Positions 7,570-14,112 of a DNA stretch of 19,764 bases are shown piece after piece; position 1 is the first letter of the stretch, and each line of letters starts with the position of its first letter. A model generated the notes under the pieces. That model saw only the letters and a list, made by a program, of their open reading frames with translations. It searched no databases and was not told the origin of the DNA. The position numbers and the translations under genes were made by a program. Origin of the DNA: Sphingobium sp. (lineage in GTDB: Bacteria > Pseudomonadota > Alphaproteobacteria > Sphingomonadales > Sphingomonadaceae); assembly GCA_030148625.1 (NCBI GenBank), contig JASBTC010000357.1, positions 1 through 19,764 of the forward strand. Direction: 5' to 3'.

Positions 7570-8492
7570 CAGGCGGCAACGGCCTCCCGGAGCATGGGCC
7601 GGGTGCGCGCGGCTTCCTCGACCATCGCGATCACCTCGGCGCGGCGCTCGCCCGCCAGCGGCAGGCGGGGCAGGCGCACCCGCTCCGATCCGCGTCCCAT
7701 GATCTCCTCGGCGAGCTTGATCGACTGGACCAGGTCATGCTCGGCGTCGAGGTGCAGCAGCGGCATGAACCAGCGGTAGATCTTGCGCGCTTCCTCGATA
7801 TCGCCGCGATAGAAGGCGGCGACCAGCGCAACCGATTCCTGCGGGAAGGCGCTGGTGAGGCCGGAGACCCAGCCCGATGCGCCGAGCATCAGCCCCTCCA
7901 GCGCGACATCGTCGAGACCGGCCATCACCGAATAGCGGTCACCATAACGGTTGAGCAGATCGGTGAAGCGGCGCGTATCCGGCGCGCTTTCCTTGACCGC
8001 CACGATATTCTGTACCGATTCGAGCGCGTCGAGCGTCGCAATGTCGACGCTCACACGATAGGCGGGCGGATTGTTGTAGAGCATGATCGGCAATGCCGTG
8101 GCCTCCGCAACGGTGCGGAAGTGCATGACCAGCTCGGCACCGGTCGGCACATAGACCATCGCCGGCAGCACCATCAGCGCATCGAGACCGATCGCCTCGG
8201 CTTCCTTCGCATAGGCGGCGGCGCGGCGGGTGGTGAACTCCGAGACGCCCGCGACCAGCGGCACCCGGCCGCCGACCGCCTCGACGCCGGCGCGCAGCAC
8301 GGCGCGCTTCTCGTCGGAGTCGAGCGAGTTGTTCTCGCCGCAGGTACCGAGCAGGATCAATCCGTCGACTCCGTCATCGACCAGCGCGGTCAACACGCGC
8401 TGGGTCGCATCGAGATCGATCGACCCGTCCTCGGAAAACTGGGTCGTCGCGGCAGGATAAACGCCCGTCCACAATGCATTTTGAGCCGCCAC
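7569..8492 (-). CDS. DapA-family aldolase/deaminase, probable 1-pyrroline-4-hydroxy-2-carboxylate deaminase
   Basis: A 307-residue class I Schiff-base lyase of the dihydrodipicolinate synthase / N-acetylneuraminate lyase family. Visible landmarks are the GTCGEN phosphate/carboxylate loop (residues 49-54), catalytic Tyr139 in MLYNNPPAY, and Schiff-base Lys167 in IVAVKES; the Tyr-Lys spacing of 28 is canonical. The start is GTG 8492 with AAGGAG seven bases upstream. As first gene of the operon it follows a leader of about 100 bases carrying a GTATAC element. Lysine biosynthesis is unlikely because the gene is coupled to an epimerase and a D-amino acid dehydrogenase. That trio matches the pathway in which this family deaminates 1-pyrroline-4-hydroxy-2-carboxylate to alpha-ketoglutarate semialdehyde. 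The family is certain; the exact reaction is inferred from neighbours. Confidence 0.88.
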   Translation of the reverse strand: MAAQNALWTGVYPAATTQFSEDGSIDLDATQRVLTALVDDGVDGLILLGTCGENNSLDSDEKRAVLRAGVEAVGGRVPLVAGVSEFTTRRAAAYAKEAEAIGLDALMVLPAMVYVPTGAELVMHFRTVAEATALPIMLYNNPPAYRVSVDIATLDALESVQNIVAVKESAPDTRRFTDLLNRYGDRYSVMAGLDDVALEGLMLGASGWVSGLTSAFPQESVALVAAFYRGDIEEARKIYRWFMPLLHLDAEHDLVQSIKLAEEIMGRGSERVRLPRLPLAGERRAEVIAMVEEAARTRPMLREAVAA

Positions 8493-8589
8493 TGAAAATC
8501 TCCTTCGAACCAGATCCTATGGAATATTCGTCCGAGTGCGAGCGGGAGTTTCTCTCCGGCTGCGATCTTGACTCCGTCCTTCAACGCAG

Positions 8590-8610
8590 TATCGTGTTTA
8601 GTATACGATA
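8590..8610. promoter_or_regulatory. Inverted repeat with GTATAC core upstream of the operon (candidate GntR operator)
   Basis: TATCGT (8590-8595) and ACGATA (8605-8610) form an inverted repeat around GTTTAGTAT, with GTATAC at 8601-8606. It is about 100 bases upstream of the DapA-family GTG and shares the GTATACG core with the elements at 4563 and 5298. Confidence 0.5.
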
Positions 8611-8623
8611 TAAGAATGATCAA
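8595..8623 (-). promoter_or_regulatory. Candidate promoter of the hydroxyproline-type operon
   Basis: On the minus strand a TTGATC -35-like box (8618-8623) is followed, after a 17-base spacer, by TAAACA (8595-8600). The GTATAC palindrome fills part of the spacer, so a bound repressor would cover the promoter. The -10 match is weak and the call rests mainly on spacing and position. Confidence 0.3.
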
Positions 8624-8682
8624 TCCCGTTCACGCCGAGTTGATGCAGTCCATTTCGCATCAGGGTTCGCGGGAAAGGGAAA

Positions 8683-8700
8683 CGGCGGAAATGTCCGCCG
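8683..8700. repeat. Short perfect hairpin CGGCGGA-AATG-TCCGCCG
   Basis: A 7-bp stem with a 4-base loop lies between the tetR terminator candidate and the operon promoter. It may be a second terminator element for tetR transcripts or a small structured site. No T-run follows. Confidence 0.35.
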
Positions 8701-8747
8701 CATCCGGAATTGGAGAATGGATGACCAGAGACCGTCTTGCACGATCG

Positions 8748-8779
8748 GAATCCGCAGCCGCATGGTGGGCTGCGGATTC
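8748..8779. terminator. 12-bp perfect hairpin downstream of tetR
   Basis: GAATCCGCAGCC (8748-8759) pairs perfectly with GGCTGCGGATTC (8768-8779) around an 8-base loop. It starts 16 bases beyond the tetR stop (8796) in the direction of transcription, so it probably ends that message and insulates it from the operon promoter at about 8600. It lacks a clear T-tract. Confidence 0.5.
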
Positions 8780-8795
8780 GCGTGCGCGGGGATCG

Positions 8796-9368
8796 TCAAT
8801 TCTTCGCGGGCGTGTCCATATGGTGGCCCAGCGTGTCCATCGCCGCGGCGATGATCAGGTCGCGCCATTCTTTCTGGAGGCCCATCGCCCCCGCAAGACG
8901 GGCACTGAAGTTCGCACCAGACAGCCCCGTGAACGCGCGCGTCATTCGCCCCATGTCCGGATCGGTCAGGTCGATTCCCAGCACCACCAGAAGATCGAGT
9001 CCCAGCTTTGTCAGGCGCGGGTTTTCGCCGAGGCGTTCGCGCGACAGATAATGGCCGAACTCGGCCATGCCCGGCCATTGATAGGCGAAGTCGACTGCGC
9101 CTTCGATGAGTTCGCGGTCTCTGGCGATGCCCGGCGCGAACGTCCGGGCATGGTCGAGCCGGTCGCTGGTCTGCATCTCGTGCTTCGCCATCACCGCGTC
9201 GAAGAGCGCCTGCTTGCTGGGATAGTGATGAAGCAGCCCGGCCTTCGAATATTTCAGCGCGTCAGCGATCTGCTGGATCGATGTGCGCGCGAAGCCGTGC
9301 CGGGCGAACAGTCCCGCCGCGCAATCGATGATCTCGTCGTCAATCTCGGATTTGGTCTGTCTCGGCAT
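8796..9368 (-). CDS. TetR/AcrR family transcriptional regulator
   Basis: A 190-residue regulator. The N-terminal domain has the TetR helix-turn-helix pattern: EIIDCAAGLFARHGFARTSIQQIADALKYSKAGLLHHYPSKQALFDAV (broken here only by length), at residues about 10-57. The C-terminal ligand domain is divergent, as is usual in the family. I start at ATG 9368 (MPRQTKSE) with AAGG about nine bases upstream. The frame is open further up to 9473, but that stretch contains the paired operators and would add an atypical tail. The gene is divergent from the ABC transporter/peptidase pair and shares a 155-bp control region with it. It therefore most likely represses both itself and that pair, released by a small molecule the transporter exports. 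The ligand is unknown. Confidence 0.9.
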   Translation of the reverse strand: MPRQTKSEIDDEIIDCAAGLFARHGFARTSIQQIADALKYSKAGLLHHYPSKQALFDAVMAKHEMQTSDRLDHARTFAPGIARDRELIEGAVDFAYQWPGMAEFGHYLSRERLGENPRLTKLGLDLLVVLGIDLTDPDMGRMTRAFTGLSGANFSARLAGAMGLQKEWRDLIIAAAMDTLGHHMDTPAKN

Positions 9369-9421
9369 CGCCGTCCGCCTTGCCATCGAACGGACCAGCG
9401 GCAGACAAATTTCTTGCACCA

Positions 9422-9459
9422 GTCCATATTGGTCGGTAACTGACCATATTGGTCGGTAA
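9422..9459. promoter_or_regulatory. Paired palindromic operators, 20 bp apart, for the TetR regulator
   Basis: CCATATTGGTCGGTAA occurs twice, at 9424-9439 and 9444-9459. Each copy contains an inverted repeat: GACCATATTGGTC at 9442-9454 (arms GACCA/TGGTC) and GTCCATATTGGTC at 9422-9434, with one arm mismatch. The 20-bp period puts both sites on the same DNA face two helical turns apart. The location between divergent tetR and the ABC operon is typical for a TetR operator, probably bound by two dimers. Confidence 0.8.
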
Positions 9460-9523
9460 TTCGATTGGCGCATCGGTGCGCCCCGGTCAACCCGCCAGAA
9501 CGGTTTTTTTGAGGAGATGAGCC

Positions 9524-10417
9524 TTGTTGCAGCTTAATGGTGTCGAGCACGTCTACCCCAATGGGACGCGCGCGCTCGACGGCGTCACGATTTCGATCGG
9601 AAAGGGCATGTTCGGGCTGCTGGGGCCGAACGGCGCCGGCAAGTCGTCGCTGATGCGTACGATCGCCACGCTGCAGACGCCGACCGCGGGCTCGATTCGA
9701 TTCGGCGACATCGATGTGCTGGCGGAGCCGACCCGGTTGCGCTCGACGCTCGGCTATCTGCCGCAGGACTTTGGCGTCTATCCGCGCGTATCGGCCTATG
9801 ACCTGCTCGATCACATGGTGTCGCTGAAGGGCATCACCTCCAAGGCCGACCGCAAGGCGACCGTCGAAACGCTGCTCAACCAGACCAATCTCTGGAGCCA
9901 CCGCAACAAGGCAGTCGCAGGCTATTCGGGCGGCATGCGCCAGCGCTTCGGCATTGCCCAGGCCCTGATCGGCAACCCCGAACTGATCATCGTGGACGAG
10001 CCCACCGCGGGCCTCGACCCCGAGGAGCGCAACCGCTTCTACAATCTGCTCGTCGAGATCGGCGAGAGTGTCGTCGTCATCCTCTCGACCCATATCGTCG
10101 AGGACGTCGCCGATCTCTGCCCCAGCATGGCCGTGCTCGCCGCCGGCCGCATCCAGCTTCAGGGTGCGCCGGCCGACCTGATCCAGCGCAGCCGCGGCAC
10201 CGTGTGGGCCAAGACGATCGCGCGCGATCAGCTCGACGAAGTAAAGGGCAAATATGAGGTGATCTCCACCCGGCTGCTTTCCGGCAGTACGATCGTCCAT
10301 ATTCTGTCTGACCAGGATCCCGGCAACGGCTTCACCCAGGCCGAGGGCGGTCTCGAGGACGTCTATCTCTCGACGCTGGTCCGATCGCGCCGCGCCGCCG
10401 CGCAACCCGCCGCATAA
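9524..10417 (+). CDS. ABC transporter ATP-binding protein (ABC-2 / drug or peptide export type)
   Basis: A 297-residue ATPase with every expected motif: Walker A GPNGAGKSS (residues 34-42), Q-loop Gln81 in YLPQDFGVYP, signature YSGGMRQR (134-141), Walker B LIIVDEP followed by TAGLDP, and switch His190 in LSTHIVEDV. The C-terminal extension of about 70 residues is typical of export-type ATPases of the CcmA/NatA class. The start is TTG 9524 with GAGGAG (9511-9516) seven bases upstream. An ATG at 9517 opens only a six-codon frame ending at 9537. It lies 11 bp upstream of the permease-peptidase gene and would energise it. It sits under the paired TetR operators. Confidence 0.93.
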   Translation: MLQLNGVEHVYPNGTRALDGVTISIGKGMFGLLGPNGAGKSSLMRTIATLQTPTAGSIRFGDIDVLAEPTRLRSTLGYLPQDFGVYPRVSAYDLLDHMVSLKGITSKADRKATVETLLNQTNLWSHRNKAVAGYSGGMRQRFGIAQALIGNPELIIVDEPTAGLDPEERNRFYNLLVEIGESVVVILSTHIVEDVADLCPSMAVLAAGRIQLQGAPADLIQRSRGTVWAKTIARDQLDEVKGKYEVISTRLLSGSTIVHILSDQDPGNGFTQAEGGLEDVYLSTLVRSRRAAAQPAA

Positions 10418-10428
10418 AGGAACGCCCG

Positions 10429-13400
10429 ATGTTCTCGACGATCGCGCGCTTCGAGGCGCGTTACCAGTTGCGCAACCCGGTCTTCTGGGCTGCCACAATC
10501 CTCTTTTTCCTGCTGACCTTCGGGTGGACGACCGTCGAGTCGATCCGCCCGGTCAGCGGCAACACCTTCACCAACTCGCCCGTGGGCATTGCGCAGGTCA
10601 CCCTGACCATGTCGATGTTCTTCATGTTCGTGACGACCGCGTTCGTCGGCAACGTAGTGGTGCGCGACGACGAGACCGGCTTCGGCCAGATCATCCGATC
10701 GACCAAAGTGGGTAAGCTGCCCTATCTGTTCGGCCGTTTCACCGGCGCCTTTTTCGGCGCCGCGGTCGCGTTTCTGGCGGTGCCGTTCGCGATCTGGCTC
10801 GGCACTTTCATGCCATGGGTCAATTCCGAGCTGATCGGGCCGAACCGGCTGGGCGACTATGCCTTCACCTATTTCGTCATAGCGCTGCCCAACCTGCTGA
10901 TCACCTCCGCGATCTTTTTCGCCGTGGCCTGCTGGACGCGATCGGTCACCTATAGCTACCTGACCGTCATCGTCTTTATGTTCGCGTATTTCACGCTGAC
11001 GGCGATGCTGCGCAAATTGCCGGACCTGTCGTTCGCATCCTATTTCGAGCCGTTCGGTTCGGTCGCCTATAGTCTTGGCGTCCGTTATCTGACACCGATC
11101 CAGCAGAACACGCAGTCGCTGGAACTGACCGGAATATTGCTCAGCCACCGGCTGGTGTGGATCGCGATCTCCATCGCCATCGTCGCCTTTGCGGTCGTCC
11201 GCTTCCGCTTCGCTGACCGGGGCATTTCGAAGGGCAAATACAAGCGCCAGGCGGCCAAGGCGAAGAAGCTCGCTGCGGTCCAGCCGATGCTGGTCGATCG
11301 CCTGCCCGATACGAAGCCGGAAGGGGCTGCCTGGCATCAGCTCATCACGCGCACGCTGCTCGAGATGAAGCTCGTGTTCAAGAGCCCGGCCTTCTGGGTG
11401 CTGGCGCTGGTCGGCTCGATCAACCTGTTCCTGACGCTCAGCCTCGCCGGCCGCATGTACGACGTGCCGATCTGGCCGCGCACCTATGCGATCATCGACA
11501 CCGTGCGCGGCGCGTCGCTTCTGATCACGCTGCTCATGGCAATCTATTTCTCCGGCGAGGTGGTGTGGCGCGAGCGTGAGAAGCGCTTCGGTGACATCAT
11601 CGATTCGACGCCGATTCCCAACTGGATCTTCCTCGTTTCCAAGCTGGCCGGCGTGGTCGGCGTGCTGGTCGCGCTCAGCGTCATCGTCGTGACGATCCAG
11701 GCGGTGGGTTATCAGCTTGCACGCGGCGTTCTCGATGTCGAGCCCGGCCAGTGGCTGAGTTGGTTCGTCATTCCCAGCACGCTTTACGTCATCCATCTCT
11801 CGGTGCTGGCGATCGTGCTTCAGGCGATCAGCCCCAACAAGTTCGTCGGCTGGGGGCTGATGCTGATCTATCTGGTGTCGACCACGGTTTTCGCCGGCCT
11901 CGGCCTCGATCATCCGCTGATCAACTATGCCGAAGCGCCGATGGCGCTGTCGGAGATGAATGGCGACGACTATATGGCTGCCAGTGCCTGGTGGCTGCGC
12001 GGCTACTGGACCGCGTTCGCGCTGATCCTGGTGGTTATCGGCCATCTGATGTGGCGCCGTGGCGGTACCACTACGCTAGGCGCACAGTGGCGCACGCTGC
12101 CGCTGCGCCTGCGCGGCGTGCCGCTGGCGCTGCTGTTGGTCGCGGTGCTGACCACCGCCGGCATCGGCGGGTTCCTCTTCTACAATATGAACGTGCTCAA
12201 CACGCGTCCCGACAAGGACAAGATGGAGGCGCACAACGCGCAATATGAAAAGGACTACGCCAAATATCTCGACCAGCCCGAACCGACGCTGAAGGACATC
12301 AAGCTCAACGTCGATCTGCGTCCGTCCCGGCGCTGGGTGCAGTTCGACGGCGAATATCGCTTCGTCAACGAGACGGATAAGCCGATCGAGCTGCTGCACG
12401 TCCGCATGAACGTGCCCGACTGGATGACGAAGGTGAGGTCGATGACCGTTCCCGGCGCGAAGTTGCAGACGGACGATGTCGACAATCTTCACAAGATCTA
12501 TCGGTTCGAACGGCCGCTGCAGCCGGGCGCGAGCGGCACGCTGACCTTCCGCACCGTGATGGAACAACGCGGAATCAAGTCGCTGCCTACCAACAAGCAA
12601 TATTGGGAGATCGACGTCCAGCCCGCGAGGAACGGCGCCTATCTCACCAATCTCGGCTTCGCACCGGCGCTGGGGATGAGCCGCGCCAATTTCCTGCAAG
12701 GCGCCACGCTGCGCAAGAAATACGGCCTTCCGCCAGAGACGCCGACGCCGTCGCTCGACGACAAGGCGGCGGTCATGCGCAGCTATGCCGGCGTCGATCG
12801 GGTCAATACCGATGTGACGGTATCGACCGACGCCGATCAGACGCTGGTCGCGACCGGTCAGGAAGTGTCGAACAAGGTGGTGGGCAACCGCCGCATCGCA
12901 CGGTTCGTGTCGCCGATCCCGACGCTGAACTTCATCACGATCCAGTCGGGCCGTTATGCGGTCAAGTCGATCGACGTCGATGGCGTGAAGCTGAGCGTCT
13001 ACTACCACCCCAAGCACCCGATGAACGTCGACCGCATGCTCGGCGTGGTGAAGGACTCGCTCCAATATTATCAGAAGAACTGGGGCCCCTATCAGTATAA
13101 ATATTTCCGCGTGATCGAGCGCCCGGACTATGCGGGCACCGCGAACTCGGCGCCGGGCACGGTGGGCTATTCGGAACGGTTCGGCTTCACCGGCGACTTC
13201 CGCAACCCGAAGAATGTCGACTATCTCGCTTTCGTCACCGCGCATGAATATGGCCATCAATACTGGTTCCACCAGGTGATGCCGGGCGATGTCGAGGGCG
13301 CGGAGGTGCTCACCGAGACGCCGTCGCAATTTGGCGGGATCATGGTGATGAAGAAGCGCTACGGCCATGACGGGATGCGTCGCTTCCTGCAATATGAGCA

Positions 13401-14034
13401 GAGCGACTATCTGTCGGGCCGCCGTGCCGAAAAGGCGGAGGAACGCCCGCTCGCGCTGGTCAAGAAGCAGGGTTACATCCACTATTACAAGGGTTCGGTG
13501 GTGATGTATCTGCTCCAGGATCGCCTGGGCGAGGACCGCGTGAACGGCGTGCTGCGCAGCATCATCGAAAAATACCGCTTCCAGCCGCCGCCGTTCGCGC
13601 GCTCGGTGGATCTGGTGAACGGCCTGCTCGGCATCGCCCGCAACGATCAGGAGCGGGAGCTGATCAAGGATCTGTTCTACCGCATCACGCTCTATGATCT
13701 GCGCGTGAAGACGGCGACGGTCCGCCAGCTCGCCAACGGCCAGTATGAAACGACGGTCACCGTGCATGGCGGCAAGGCCTATGCCGACGGCAAGGGCAAC
13801 GAGAAGACCGCGCCGCTCGACGAACCGATCGATGTGGGCGTGTTCAGCCTGGATCCGTCGAACCTCGCCTTCGGCCGGCAGAATGTGCTCTCGATGAAGC
13901 GAGTTCCGATCCGCTCCGGCGAGCGGCAGGTGAAGATCGTGACGAAGGGCAAGCCGCTCTACGCCGGGGTCGATCCGTACCTCACCTATATCGACCGCAA
14001 CCATAACGACAATGTGGTCTCCGTAACCCAGTGA
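10429..14034 (+). CDS. ABC-2 permease / M1-family aminopeptidase fusion protein
   Basis: A 1201-residue two-part membrane protein. Residues 1-590 hold about 13 hydrophobic segments in two related bundles. FEARYQLRNPVFW (8-20) resembles LEMKLVFKSPAFW (311-323), and FGQIIRSTKVGKLPYLFGRFTGA resembles FGDIIDSTPIPNWIFLVSKLAGV, so the permease arose by internal duplication. Residues about 600-1201 form a periplasmic M1-like metallopeptidase with zinc motif HEYGH (His939, Glu940, His943) and a downstream Glu963 in LTETPSQFGG; the spacing fits the fused subfamily rather than classic aminopeptidase N. The GAMEN exopeptidase motif is not obvious. The start is ATG 10429 after AAGGAA. Such fusions are annotated in Xanthomonas- and Sphingomonas-type genomes, but their substrates are poorly known. 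A role in exporting or processing peptides is inferred. Confidence 0.92.
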   Translation: MFSTIARFEARYQLRNPVFWAATILFFLLTFGWTTVESIRPVSGNTFTNSPVGIAQVTLTMSMFFMFVTTAFVGNVVVRDDETGFGQIIRSTKVGKLPYLFGRFTGAFFGAAVAFLAVPFAIWLGTFMPWVNSELIGPNRLGDYAFTYFVIALPNLLITSAIFFAVACWTRSVTYSYLTVIVFMFAYFTLTAMLRKLPDLSFASYFEPFGSVAYSLGVRYLTPIQQNTQSLELTGILLSHRLVWIAISIAIVAFAVVRFRFADRGISKGKYKRQAAKAKKLAAVQPMLVDRLPDTKPEGAAWHQLITRTLLEMKLVFKSPAFWVLALVGSINLFLTLSLAGRMYDVPIWPRTYAIIDTVRGASLLITLLMAIYFSGEVVWREREKRFGDIIDSTPIPNWIFLVSKLAGVVGVLVALSVIVVTIQAVGYQLARGVLDVEPGQWLSWFVIPSTLYVIHLSVLAIVLQAISPNKFVGWGLMLIYLVSTTVFAGLGLDHPLINYAEAPMALSEMNGDDYMAASAWWLRGYWTAFALILVVIGHLMWRRGGTTTLGAQWRTLPLRLRGVPLALLLVAVLTTAGIGGFLFYNMNVLNTRPDKDKMEAHNAQYEKDYAKYLDQPEPTLKDIKLNVDLRPSRRWVQFDGEYRFVNETDKPIELLHVRMNVPDWMTKVRSMTVPGAKLQTDDVDNLHKIYRFERPLQPGASGTLTFRTVMEQRGIKSLPTNKQYWEIDVQPARNGAYLTNLGFAPALGMSRANFLQGATLRKKYGLPPETPTPSLDDKAAVMRSYAGVDRVNTDVTVSTDADQTLVATGQEVSNKVVGNRRIARFVSPIPTLNFITIQSGRYAVKSIDVDGVKLSVYYHPKHPMNVDRMLGVVKDSLQYYQKNWGPYQYKYFRVIERPDYAGTANSAPGTVGYSERFGFTGDFRNPKNVDYLAFVTAHEYGHQYWFHQVMPGDVEGAEVLTETPSQFGGIMVMKKRYGHDGMRRFLQYEQSDYLSGRRAEKAEERPLALVKKQGYIHYYKGSVVMYLLQDRLGEDRVNGVLRSIIEKYRFQPPPFARSVDLVNGLLGIARNDQERELIKDLFYRITLYDLRVKTATVRQLANGQYETTVTVHGGKAYADGKGNEKTAPLDEPIDVGVFSLDPSNLAFGRQNVLSMKRVPIRSGERQVKIVTKGKPLYAGVDPYLTYIDRNHNDNVVSVTQ

Positions 14035-14044
14035 CCCGTTGGGC

Positions 14045-14074
14045 GGCCGGGTCCGGTTTCATCCGGGCCCGGCC
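14045..14074. terminator. Strong 12-bp GC hairpin between the fusion gene and the M13 gene
   Basis: GGCCGGGTCCGG (14045-14056) pairs with CCGGGCCCGGCC (14063-14074), all Watson-Crick except one T-G pair, around a 6-base loop TTTCAT. It begins 10 bases after the stop of the permease-peptidase gene and ends 38 bases before the M13 start. No T-tract follows, so it could be a partial terminator or an mRNA-stabilising element that separates expression levels. Confidence 0.5.
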
Positions 14075-14112
14075 AAATGCCGGCCCTGGTCCGTTCAGTC
14101 CGAGAGGTTTTC

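Larger units (their letters stand above)
8611..8795. other. Intergenic region between tetR 3' end and operon promoter; no gene seen
   Basis: Together with the leader at 8493-8590 this makes a 303-bp non-coding gap. It holds the operator/promoter, two hairpins (8683-8700 and 8748-8779) and no open frame with a credible ribosome site. An open + strand frame passes through it but continues as the antisense of tetR. Confidence 0.5.

Noticed and set aside
7569..8492. Reading the DapA-family gene as lysine-biosynthetic dapA
   Set aside because: It is translationally coupled to an epimerase and a D-amino acid dehydrogenase, which fits catabolism better.
9369..9473. N-terminal extension of tetR up to 9473
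   Set aside because: This stretch contains the paired operators and adds no TetR feature; ATG 9368 has a ribosome site.
9517..9537. ATG at 9517 directly after GAGGAG as start of the ATPase or a leader peptide
   Set aside because: It gives only six codons before TAA. The ribosome site is one base from it, and TTG 9524 is correctly spaced.
10363..12045. Long open minus-strand frame (560 codons) opposite the fusion gene
   Set aside because: Its product is His/Arg/Asp/Gln-rich with no domain, and the + strand frame is a clear ABC/M1 protein. It is a GC-driven shadow, as are those at 12076-14004, 14095-16176, 15951-17120 and 17162-18964.
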